Below, in pieces: positions 10,001 to 17,451 of a stretch of DNA of 59,711 nucleotides. Position 1 is the stretch's first letter, and each line of letters starts with the position of its first letter. The notes under the pieces were generated by a model. It ran no database searches and was not told the DNA's origin. It worked only from the letters and a program-made list of their open reading frames with translations. Origin of the DNA: Oscillospiraceae bacterium (GTDB lineage: Bacteria > Bacillota > Clostridia > UBA1212 > UBA1255); NCBI GenBank assembly GCA_015069165.1, contig SVJD01000009.1:1-59711 (forward strand). Reading direction: 5' to 3'. Both the position numbers and the translations under genes were made by a program.

Positions 10001-12386
10001 AAGTGCTTGACTGAATGTTTTTTATTGCATTTCTTATAGTGCCGCAATGCTCAAATCTGTTGTTTGATACAGCATAATTAAGATTTCCGGCAACAGATGA
10101 AGATATTTCATCTGTGAAATCACCAAGCAATTCATATCCTCTGAAATAGTTTGAATCAATTTCCAAACCATTAGGATTTTTAATACTGAGACCTCTTGTT
10201 TGACCTGCTACCCAATCCACATCTTGTACCTTTTGGTTTATAGTACAACGGAAGTAGTTGTTCATAATTAAACCTTTAACCTGTGCACCTGAATAAGCAC
10301 GCAAAGCAGAAGCACCATTTACTGTACCATTTCCGCCGCCTGTAAATATATTATTTTGTATATCAATTGTCTGTATATGAGTTACACGAGTAGCTTCGGC
10401 AGAAGTATCGTCAATAAATATCGGTCCATAGTTTGATGTTCCTGCAAAAGTAAATCCTTTTACTGTTACGGAAATATCACTTCCGTTACGGAATATAAAA
10501 CTGCCATCAATTACAGTTTCTTCATTTCTGCTTGCCAAAGACCAATTTGGTACTACTTTGTTAACTGCAGACACATTATGATTGTTACCAAGCAATGTTA
10601 CATTTTGATTAAATACAACACTATCATCAGTATTGTTTACGGAATATTTACCCGGTGCGAAAAGCACAGTACTGTCAGCTTTTGCATTCGCTTTAGCAGC
10701 AGCTTCTGCAACAGTAGCAAAACCATTAGTTCCCCTTGTTACAAAAATTACATCTTTGCCATCGTAGAATGCAACTTGCTCACCGCTTTCGCCCGTCGGT
10801 ATATCATCATCAACATAAACGATAGAACTGTCAGCAGTAGCTGTTTTCTTGTAGATGTAAACAGGGTAGATATCACCTGCTGTAGTTTTTAAATAACGAA
10901 CAGTTCTTCCTGCGCTGAGATTTGCAGATGTCACTGCACTGCCTGAAGCATCTGCCGTTGTATAGAAAGTGGCACCTGAAGCAGACAAGGACAAAGTATT
11001 AGTACTATCATTTACTAATACATGATATGCATCATTCGCAAAATAGCTGTTAACAGCTCCTGAAGGTGCAAAAGCAGTACTTACGGATGTGTTTGTTATG
11101 ATAACCTCTACAGTGCATACATAATTACCAATTGAATCGTTCAGATCTGAATGTCCGCCGTCAAAAAATTTAATCGTAAAACGATTTTGGGCTTTATTCA
11201 AAGTAAGCGTATTAGAAACAGTCTTACCTTCCCATCCGCCGGAACCATTAGCAATCTCCGCTCCATCTTCGGAGTATAACTTATAAGCGACTCTTGAGCC
11301 TAATCCAATATCAAGTGTATAAGAGCTAGTATTGGTTTCAATTAATACGTTTCGGTTAGAAGTATCAACTCCATTAACCGTCGCGTCAGCTTTAAAGTTA
11401 CAATATGCTATGTGCGGTAAGTGATCAGATGTTCTGCGTCCATCGATACTTTCAAGCGCACCATGATATTCCTTAACATCCACAAATTTCGGATTAACAA
11501 AAATATGGTCAATTTCTTCTTTAGGATATACAAAACGTGTATAATCTGCAATCGTTGCCGCATCATCAAGATAAGCATAGTTGTGCAATGTATTCATTGA
11601 AGTCGCATAACTACCCGTAAAGTCAGCATTAAAATCGCCTGTGATAAAAACAGGATATTTATACGCAACACTCCTATTAGGTTCTGTGCCCTTATATTCT
11701 TTTAAATGTTTTAATAAATCTGCAGCCTCCTCATTACGTATATCATGACCTGCTTGTTTGGCATGCAGATGTGTATTGTAGAATAAAAACTGCTGTCCTG
11801 TAGTTTTATCTTTTAACATAATCCATTGGAACCAACGACCGTCATCGGTGTTAACATTGGTACCATAGTTATTATACGCTAAGGCACCTTTAAATTCATC
11901 TCCAGCTACATTTGCCTTGCCCTGATCGGAAACCTCTGAAAAACGCGAAGTCTTGTAGGCTATCATCAAACCGTTACCGATAGTCATAGGAGATGTGCCT
12001 TTCAAGCTATACACCGAATAACCTAATTTAGGCAACTCTGTAGCTAAATAAGTAGTCCAATCAAAAGCAGGCTCATCTGCAACTTCTTGAAGTCCGATAA
12101 TATCAGGACTGTAAGTTTCAATCATTTTAACAACTTTTGCGCTACGAGTAGTTTGATTTTCATATGTACCATTCGTACCATTATGCGTAAGCACATTATA
12201 ACTCATTACCGAAATATCGGTATCCTCGAAAGTATCATACTTTGTGTCCAGTTGAAGTTCACTTGATACAGGATTACTTGCAACGGCCGCATTCACTTGA
12301 ACCGGAATTGCATAACCCGCATACGAGCTTACTAAAACAACAAGCGCGCACAAAGCAGAAATGAATCTTTTGGATTTACTCATCAT
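7008..12386 (-). CDS. Giant LPXTG surface protein with an intact EEP nuclease-type head, beta-helix and pilin-like stalk
   Basis: This is a 1792-aa sortase substrate. The start chosen is ATG 12386 (MMSKSKRF), eight bases after GGAG and aligned with the MLSKCKRF start of the partial paralogue. Domain order: signal peptide (1-34), endonuclease/exonuclease/phosphatase domain (57-331), beta-helix (about 560-950), lectin-like region, a short D-P-T-D spacer repeat, then a pilin-like module with PTLEK, E-box, LPDTGG, hydrophobic stretch and R/K-rich tail. All main EEP residues are visible: Asn64, Glu101 (LQEV), His206 (NTHL), Asp251/Asn253 (GDFN), Asp293 (IDHIF) and Asp321/His322 (SDHLP). The substrate (DNA, phosphoinositide, sphingomyelin or other) cannot be told. 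Unlike the 2113-aa paralogue it lacks the SGNH part. It is probably exposed at the pilus tip or on the wall. Confidence 0.88.
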   Translation of the reverse strand: MMSKSKRFISALCALVVLVSSYAGYAIPVQVNAAVASNPVSSELQLDTKYDTFEDTDISVMSYNVLTHNGTNGTYENQTTRSAKVVKMIETYSPDIIGLQEVADEPAFDWTTYLATELPKLGYSVYSLKGTSPMTIGNGLMIAYKTSRFSEVSDQGKANVAGDEFKGALAYNNYGTNVNTDDGRWFQWIMLKDKTTGQQFLFYNTHLHAKQAGHDIRNEEAADLLKHLKEYKGTEPNRSVAYKYPVFITGDFNADFTGSYATSMNTLHNYAYLDDAATIADYTRFVYPKEEIDHIFVNPKFVDVKEYHGALESIDGRRTSDHLPHIAYCNFKADATVNGVDTSNRNVLIETNTSSYTLDIGLGSRVAYKLYSEDGAEIANGSGGWEGKTVSNTLTLNKAQNRFTIKFFDGGHSDLNDSIGNYVCTVEVIITNTSVSTAFAPSGAVNSYFANDAYHVLVNDSTNTLSLSASGATFYTTADASGSAVTSANLSAGRTVRYLKTTAGDIYPVYIYKKTATADSSIVYVDDDIPTGESGEQVAFYDGKDVIFVTRGTNGFATVAEAAAKANAKADSTVLFAPGKYSVNNTDDSVVFNQNVTLLGNNHNVSAVNKVVPNWSLASRNEETVIDGSFIFRNGSDISVTVKGFTFAGTSNYGPIFIDDTSAEATRVTHIQTIDIQNNIFTGGGNGTVNGASALRAYSGAQVKGLIMNNYFRCTINQKVQDVDWVAGQTRGLSIKNPNGLEIDSNYFRGYELLGDFTDEISSSVAGNLNYAVSNNRFEHCGTIRNAIKNIQSSTSANIVYYNNDVLRCGPYRRGGSLFFMNFDFNEGSLGNVCSNINIVLFGNRFTDCYRVFYIQRSLTATQKGDLAEMKFTLNKNNFINPTEGDWVGHEFYIARLNFYTNNTSKAANVDVSANWDLSDNYFTSPIFADPVTVSRIVNNANPDLNNVSKYQTNIPELNYIWNSTKETNSVAPIKVTTETFKAKNYYSYDTIAEAFNGAVGLSEDGYAYDFDSDLKNMQILRGISSIRDRFTFNATDAANMSITEDLALRMEGFAQFYSDNRWSEKSKISMDLKMDGTPNDFAGFYVKYGKENVTNTSNSAVFFETDGVRKDGKNSTTGTTGIGFSFRTTDGVDYIEIFVKYLNGSGKVAVQGVSFYNVVANLREFNNYTVIDDGAGTIEFYANDVLFATLTCTNAKVPTLNTSYKEQYYSNVTIVDETQMARSSSVTVSNALVSAEGSALAFGTRNESLEIDNLLITSNTDVVTDDPTDDPTDDPVEDPVTPIEGTITISNATNGVKYSAYKMANVTYNGGAYSYKVATGWEDFFAGTGDYAIVADVYSVNGDGYITRKDADSNPDEATMAAIAKLAIKYAQENNLEPAGSAVAENGTAVINVDSAGYYVVDSALGALCSIGTFSGEADGDETPNVNITEKNTVPTLEKFVKEVSTWKQANDGSIGSTVEFKILVHVAKGATGYVLHDTLADGFTGATKISVKQYSSYVNNGSSTLTETWTAGTQYTVLQSGNAFTITFVDETIADVPVGNVLEITYTAAIDTDATIDDTPNANTAYMEFGETSVAGDETVLTKQETAQVITNTYVWSFGIHKYYGNDIDLPEASFELYTVNPVGNADAVPMQFVYNQNEDKYRVALQAEFGNTTTTSVLESPVTGYYRIQGLDSATYYLVEKEAPPGFNKLGAPIAVTIESVQVNNTETQLAKSVKAKQGAEDVLIKHGDIIPVLNQSGIVLPDTGGYASVFVAVGCMMVMSMGILLVVRKRMTKVIYIRNDDYYDQFED

Positions 12387-12454
12387 ACAAAACACTCCAA
12401 ACTCTTATATCGTAAAAAATTCTTAACAAATTTCCAAATATTTTTACTTATTTC

Positions 12455-12483
12455 AGTTTAACACAGCAGATGTAAATTGGCAA
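12455..12483 (-). promoter_or_regulatory. Promoter before the 1792-aa surface protein gene
   Basis: On the minus strand TTGCCA (12483-12478), a 17-base spacer and TAAACT (12460-12455) lie about 70 bases before the ATG. The 185-base gap from the pseudo-sortase gene supports a separate start of transcription. The -10 match is imperfect. Confidence 0.5.
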
Positions 12484-12571
12484 GATAAAATATCTAAAAA
12501 ACCATATTATTGTTAAAAGCCGCACCATATTTATACCTGAGACTGTCATTTCGGAACAAAACGCTCCGAAA

Positions 12572-13162
12572 TCAAACCGACATTTCACTGTTACACCTTA
12601 TCAAAAGATACGCCGAATCTCCCGAGCTTTGTACAAATATCGTCAAATCATATTCAGAGTTCAACTTATCCTCATTTATTTCGTTAGCATGATTTATCGC
12701 TTCTACGGCAAATCTGTATTGTCCTCCTGTCATATCTGTCAAATAAAAGGCATCGCCCACTTCCAATTCGTCGGCAAAATCCAACTGACCTTCCGCGTCT
12801 GACGAACCGATTACAAGAGTGTTGTCATACACGCTGCCCTGATATCTGCACGGCACAGATTTAATATAAGATGAATGCCAAGTCGATACGACCGGCAAAA
12901 CAAATCGGTATGTCGGAAATTCCAACACAGCAACATAGTTTTCGCCATCTACTTCCAAAGATGGCATCATGTTGTTTCCGCGCTCGGCAGGAACGCGCAT
13001 TTCCGGTTCAGGTATGGATTCCATAATCTCCCCCACCGCCGAAACCGCGTTATCATATCTGCGCTCCTCGGCAACATCATTATATACGAATGCCCCTGCC
13101 GCAAAAATCACGGCAAAGGCACCTGCAATTATCATAATAATCGAACTTTTTTTAGACTTCAT
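12572..13162 (-). CDS. Sortase-fold protein lacking catalytic His and Cys (pseudo-sortase)
   Basis: The protein is 196 aa with one N-terminal membrane segment (about 8-26) and a sortase domain (72-196) outside the cell. The family pattern of clostridial sortases (LEIPxLxLxLPV, then APCRYSGS, LVIAAH, GDxVxFTDxDG, DLTLFTC, VTVRC) can be followed block by block: LEFPTYRFVLPV, VPCRYQGS, LVIGSS, GDAFYLTDMTGG, DLTIFVQ, LLIRC. The His position is Ser121 and the Cys position is Gln178, while Arg189 is kept, so transpeptidation should be impossible. Its ATG overlaps the TGA of the basal pilin gene (ATGA), implying coupled translation. In this locus it might help pilus assembly or binding without catalysis; that is inference. 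The true enzyme is the class C sortase two genes upstream. Confidence 0.8.
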   Translation of the reverse strand: MKSKKSSIIMIIAGAFAVIFAAGAFVYNDVAEERRYDNAVSAVGEIMESIPEPEMRVPAERGNNMMPSLEVDGENYVAVLEFPTYRFVLPVVSTWHSSYIKSVPCRYQGSVYDNTLVIGSSDAEGQLDFADELEVGDAFYLTDMTGGQYRFAVEAINHANEINEDKLNSEYDLTIFVQSSGDSAYLLIRCNSEMSV

Positions 13163-14121
13163 ACAGCCTCATTTTCCTTCGTTTCTTCTGTTTCTTTTTT
13201 ATATCTGATAATTCCCACAACTATCAAAAGCAAACCGCAAACACAAATCGCAATGATATACGGTGTTGAATTGAAATCGTCACCCGTGGGCGGCTGCTGG
13301 TCGGGAGTATAAGTATTTGTCACTACAAAAGTTGTCTGTTTTGTTTCAAAAGTGGCAGTGTAATCTTTCGGGACATTTCGCTCAACTACAAGCCACGAGC
13401 TACCGTCTTCGAGAGCTTTCCAAGAATACGACCAATTATTCTTTGCAGAGAGTTCAACTGTTTCAACCACTTTGCCATCTTTGATTACATCAATTTTAAT
13501 GCTCTTGGGGCGTTTGCTCTCATTCGAAGAGTCTTTCCATAATTTTACAACGCTGTATTCAACTTCCTCATAAACAGGCTCGTGATAAACAGATTTAGGC
13601 TTAGCATCTACATCATATACCCATTTATCCGCTTCATCAATTCCCGGTACGGAAATCAAAAAGTCTGCAAAAACAACAGTGCCGTCATCAACATAATCAG
13701 CAACAACACCGCTTACCAAATACAAACCAACTTCTAAATCCTCAAAAGATGCAACACCGTCGGAATTTGTTGTCGCAGTTGCCGCAGGCAGAATAGAATC
13801 AGCTGCAACATAAGCAACAAGCGTATCGCAAACAGCGTTCCATTCGTCTTGATTTTTTATATTCTTAACATCAACGGGATATTCAGCGAAATCACCAGCA
13901 AGCTCATACAAACCGTCAAGTGTAAAATCGGCAACTTTATAAATTTTAACTTCTTCTCCTGCAAAGAAAGAACTTTCATACTTGTATGTGAGATTAAGAG
14001 TACAGCCTCTTTCAAGCTCAACCAACTCCCTTGCTGTTGCCGGCACTGCCAATGAAAGCACCAAAATAATGCAAGCAAGCCAAATTGTTATGATCTTACG
14101 AAGATTTTTTCTCGATTCCAT
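13159..14121 (-). CDS. Minor (basal-type) pilin with a QPPTG sorting motif
   Basis: The protein is 320 aa. ATG 14121 is chosen because it lies nine bases after AAGGAG, while the upstream in-frame ATG (14130) touches that site. It has a signal peptide (about 9-31), an SpaA/Cna-B-like N-terminal part containing the segment ASFEDLEVGLYLV, a second Cna-B-like domain (Y-S-V-V-K-L-W-K, later F-V-V-T-N-T-Y), then QPPTGDD, a hydrophobic helix and a K/E-rich tail. Such variant P-P-T-G motifs and the small size are typical of base pilins that fix the fibre to the wall; this role is inferred. The start overlaps the end of the class C sortase gene by 26 bases, and the stop overlaps the pseudo-sortase start. 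Confidence 0.82.
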   Translation of the reverse strand: MESRKNLRKIITIWLACIILVLSLAVPATARELVELERGCTLNLTYKYESSFFAGEEVKIYKVADFTLDGLYELAGDFAEYPVDVKNIKNQDEWNAVCDTLVAYVAADSILPAATATTNSDGVASFEDLEVGLYLVSGVVADYVDDGTVVFADFLISVPGIDEADKWVYDVDAKPKSVYHEPVYEEVEYSVVKLWKDSSNESKRPKSIKIDVIKDGKVVETVELSAKNNWSYSWKALEDGSSWLVVERNVPKDYTATFETKQTTFVVTNTYTPDQQPPTGDDFNSTPYIIAICVCGLLLIVVGIIRYKKETEETKENEAV

Positions 14122-14959
14122 CAAATACATCTCCTTCGTTAAAGTATTCAGTCTTTACAGGCTGAAAGACAACTATCATAATCAAAACAAACAATATCGG
14201 CAACGCAACAATCGGCGTTACAACGAGCTCATCAATTTGATAAGCCTCCGAGCCGATATACATACGCCTCGTCGATACGGTATCTGTACGAACACCTCTG
14301 ACAAGCAAACGGTGGGAATTGATACCATACGGTGTACAAGTTACCAATGTGCAGTAATCCTTTCCCTCTACAATAGCCAAGTCATTCGTATTCTGCGGTT
14401 TTACCGTCAAAATCTGGTCAACCTCATACAAAATGGTTTTATTCAATATTTTAATTGAAAAAACATCGCCTTTTTGTATTCTATCCAAATCAGTAAAAAG
14501 TTTTGCGCTGGGAAGTCCTCTGTGGGCCGAAAGCGCAGAGTGAGTCGAAACGCCTCCAACCGGAAGGCTTGTGCCCTCTATATGACCGGCAGCAAAAGCA
14601 AGTACCGAATCACTTGTACCATGATAAATAGGAATTTCAACACCTATCGTATCAATGGTTATATATCCCATCATACCGCTACCGCTGAGGTTAAGAGCCT
14701 CGTTATAACCTTCCACTTGTCTAAAATCTCTGAGAGGAAAATTAAGTTCTCTTAATTTAGCGTTGTATTCCTCTGCCGCAGCAAGGGCTTTTTGTGCATC
14801 TTCATCGGAGAAGTACTTGAGAAAGTTCTCATAACTATGAACTGCCTGTGACTGCGTTTTAGAGTTCCAATATGTGCTTATCGATGGATATAAAAGCACA
14901 GAAAGACCTATAAAAAGTAAGACGAGCATTATAATCAGCGTTATCTTTCTTTTTTTCAT
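14096..14959 (-). CDS. Class C (pilus) sortase
   Basis: This 287-aa transpeptidase links pilin subunits through their LPXTG-type motifs and sits in the membrane facing out. It has an N-terminal membrane helix (6-24), a long helical linker, the sortase barrel from about residue 97 (GYITIDTIGVEIPIYHG) and a second membrane helix near the C-terminus (about 243-265), the usual class C topology. The triad is complete: His146 (SAHRGLP), Cys208 (TLVTCTPYG) and Arg217 (HRLLVRG). It lies between the backbone pilin and the basal pilin, 82 bases after the pilin stop. The ribosome site is weak (AAAGGT region), which fits lower expression than the pilin. Confidence 0.95.
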   Translation of the reverse strand: MKKRKITLIIMLVLLFIGLSVLLYPSISTYWNSKTQSQAVHSYENFLKYFSDEDAQKALAAAEEYNAKLRELNFPLRDFRQVEGYNEALNLSGSGMMGYITIDTIGVEIPIYHGTSDSVLAFAAGHIEGTSLPVGGVSTHSALSAHRGLPSAKLFTDLDRIQKGDVFSIKILNKTILYEVDQILTVKPQNTNDLAIVEGKDYCTLVTCTPYGINSHRLLVRGVRTDTVSTRRMYIGSEAYQIDELVVTPIVALPILFVLIMIVVFQPVKTEYFNEGDVFDGIEKKSS

Positions 14960-14989
14960 TCAATTTACAGACCTTTCTTTACTCTTATT

Positions 14990-15023
14990 TTAAAAGAGAG
15001 GCAGAGCCTTACGGCCCCACCTC
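14990..15023 (-). terminator. Intercistronic hairpin after the backbone pilin gene
   Basis: On the minus strand an 11-bp stem (15023-15013 with 15008-14998, two G-T pairs, loop GTAA) is followed by TCTTTTAAAATAAG. It starts 19 bases after the pilin stop. It is probably a leaky terminator that keeps pilin output above that of the downstream sortase genes. Confidence 0.6.
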
Positions 15024-15041
15024 AAAAATGTTTAACAAAAA

Positions 15042-16490
15042 TTATCTTGCGTAAACAACTTTTGACATTCTCTTTCTAACTACGAGAAGAACACCCATAG
15101 CCAAAACGAGGAAGCTACCTACAGCGATGAAGATAACTGTACCTATGCCACCTGTTTCAGGAAGCTGTGCACCGGATTGGTTCAATACACCATATGCGTC
15201 GTTTGTGGAATCATCATCTGTGTCATAGTTATAGTTAACAGATTTTGTCATTGTAAGACCATCTTGAGAAGGTGTACCTGTGATTGTGATTGGCATTGCA
15301 TCAGGAACTTTGTTATAACCTGCAGGAGCTGCAATCTCTTTGAGGTAATATGTACCTGCATCGAGACCATCGATATCATATTCACCGTTTGTATCTGTCA
15401 ATACAGTTACTTTAGTAACTTCATCATCAGCTATTTCAGCAGCAGTAGCAACGCGGTAAGCGCCATTGTCTACTACGAATTGGATAGCAGTTTGACATTC
15501 TGCATCAGAATAAAGTGTAAATGTAGCACCAGTCAAAAGTTCATTATTACCTTGAGCATTTTCAAAATACTTAACGAGGTCAAATGACCATACATAAGTA
15601 ATTGCTGTCTCAGGCTCAGATGTGAACTGATTGCTTTCGCCATACTTAAGAACAGCTTCGTTTGTGTTTCCAGCGCCATCAATTACAGCTTCTTCGTTAA
15701 CAGTAGCACTGTAAGAAATTGTAATTGTGTCACCATCTTCCAATTTATCTGCACCTGTGATTGTGTAAGTTACTTTCTGACCTTCTACAACTTTAGTCAT
15801 TGCAACATCAACATTATCATTATCATCTGCAATAGTTGCATCATTGTTGTAAGTAAGACCTGCAGACAATGTATCCTCTACAACGTAGTTAACAGCACCA
15901 GCTGCTTTTGTAACGATAAGTTTATAGTCTACTGTATCACCGATACCGGCATCTGTTACATAAGCATCTTCAACTTTTTTGTCAAGTGTAGGAACATCGT
16001 TCTTTTCTTGGATATTAACGTTAGCACTACCATCACCGTATGTATCGATTGAACAAATAGTACCGAGTGTTGAATCTACAACATAGTAACCAGCATCAGT
16101 TACGTCGATTACAGCTGTACCGGCAGCTGCTGTAGCTGTAAGTGTAGTGTTAATGCTTTGTGCGTATGCAACTGCTGCTTTAGCTGCTGCTGCAACTTTT
16201 TCTGCTGTAGCGTCATCATTCTGAGTAACAACGTTTTGAGCATCAATTGAATAAACTTCTTGAGCTGCTTCGTTGTATTTAAAGAAGTTTACCCATGCAG
16301 CATCTGCTGTGTAAGAGTAAGCGCCTTCTTGCCATGTCAAGTCAGCCATTTTCCAAGCTTTGTAAACAGTACCATCTTCTAATACATTAGTGATAGTAAT
16401 AGTACCAGCGGCTGCGCTTGCGGGGATAGCCATGGATATAGCCAATGCTAAAACGATTACCATAGCCAAAACTTTTTTCGCGTTTTTCAT
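15042..16490 (-). CDS. Backbone (major) pilin, LPETG
   Basis: This 482-aa precursor should form the pilus shaft. Start ATG 16490 lies eight bases after AGGTGG. It has a signal peptide (to about A-S-A-A-A), an N-terminal domain, an isopeptide-forming fimbrial domain, a Cna-B domain with E-box (YYLKEIAAPAGYNKV), the sorting signal LPETGG near residue 443, a hydrophobic helix and an R/K-rich tail. The segment VPTLDKKV probably holds the pilin-motif lysine used for polymerisation; the same P-T-L-x-K occurs in both giant proteins. Position first in the cluster, with a hairpin after it, fits the most abundant product. No clear sigma-A promoter was found in front of it. Confidence 0.92.
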   Translation of the reverse strand: MKNAKKVLAMVIVLALAISMAIPASAAAGTITITNVLEDGTVYKAWKMADLTWQEGAYSYTADAAWVNFFKYNEAAQEVYSIDAQNVVTQNDDATAEKVAAAAKAAVAYAQSINTTLTATAAAGTAVIDVTDAGYYVVDSTLGTICSIDTYGDGSANVNIQEKNDVPTLDKKVEDAYVTDAGIGDTVDYKLIVTKAAGAVNYVVEDTLSAGLTYNNDATIADDNDNVDVAMTKVVEGQKVTYTITGADKLEDGDTITISYSATVNEEAVIDGAGNTNEAVLKYGESNQFTSEPETAITYVWSFDLVKYFENAQGNNELLTGATFTLYSDAECQTAIQFVVDNGAYRVATAAEIADDEVTKVTVLTDTNGEYDIDGLDAGTYYLKEIAAPAGYNKVPDAMPITITGTPSQDGLTMTKSVNYNYDTDDDSTNDAYGVLNQSGAQLPETGGIGTVIFIAVGSFLVLAMGVLLVVRKRMSKVVYAR

Positions 16491-16950
16491 GAGAAAAACC
16501 ACCTTTCCTAAAAAATTTTTTTATAATCGATCAAAGATTTTCTTTGATTAATTACCTTTTTTGTCTTTTCGCCTTCTTTTGACGATTATAATCGGCATTG
16601 CTCGCATATATATAATTGCTGTTTCTGATGTTATGTAATAAGCAATGCACACTTTATTTACTTAAAGCCATCTCTATATAACCATAATTTTTTTCATTTG
16701 TCAATAGAAAATTTTAATAAATTATTACCGGATTCATAAAAAATTTACACAGATTTCCTCTCCTCTTTTGATGCACCAAATCAGTCATATCATCAGATTT
16801 TGCGCAAAAATATCTGTAAAGAATTTCTGCTTGACGTTTATTTTTTCCTATATACCGCACTTTCACGTATATATTTTGACTTTCATAAATGTATAAGTAA
16901 CACAAGATGTCTGCTCGCCACCCGTACAAACTCCTACCAAGAACTAATTT
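16491..16950 (-). other. Upstream region of the pilus operon, no gene seen
   Basis: This stretch holds a hairpin in the presumed leader (16530-16548: ATCAAAGA, three bases, TCTTTGAT), a perfect 12-bp palindrome CGATTATAATCG (16583-16594) which contains a TATAAT on the minus strand but lacks a good -35, and AT-rich sequence. Reading frames here are short and look like chance. A promoter for the pilus operon must lie here, but its position is unclear. Confidence 0.45.
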
Positions 16951-17330
16951 TGTCTCTTTTTCATTTTTTAACAAAATTTTTATTTGCACAGCTGCAACAT
17001 TCCGCCCTTTTTTCATTTTGAGACAAAATCTTCGCCTCGTCGCCATTCCTACTTATTTATTTGGTCGCCCAAACAATCTATATTTTGTCTCATTTTCATT
17101 TTTTAACAAAACAACACCGCGCAATACACTCGCCCAATCTCCGGCGAAAAACAAATTCTGTCTCTTTTTCATTTTTTAACAAAATTTTTATTTGCACAGC
17201 TGCAACATTCCGCCCTTTTTTCATTTTGAGACAAAATCTTCGTCTCGTCGCCCTTCCTACTTATTTATTTGGTCGCCCAAACAATCTATATTTTGTCTCA
17301 TTTTCATTTTTTAACAAAACAACACCGCGC
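16951..17330. repeat. Array A: two 172-bp direct repeats containing decayed hairpin units
   Basis: Bases 16951-17122 and 17159-17330 match over 172 bases with only two visible differences. Each copy contains sequences of the TTTTGTCTC / GAGACAAAA family seen in arrays B-G, but most hairpins have lost one arm (for example TTTAACAAAA in place of GAGACAAAA). The spacer between the copies is 36 bases. The array ends about 120 bases before the nuclease gene. Confidence 0.9.
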
Positions 17331-17451
17331 GAATGCGAAGCAGAGCAAAAAAACTTTCGGGAAATATTCGGGAAATACTTCCCCGCATAAATATTATGGT
17401 AAAATAAAAGTCTCAATCAAATAAATAACTATAAGGGGGAGTTTCTGATTT

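Noticed and set aside
7170-11000. Plus-strand frames of 60-140 codons opposite the giant surface-protein genes
   Set aside because: They are antisense shadows with Cys/Phe/Ile-rich, non-protein-like composition and no ribosome sites.
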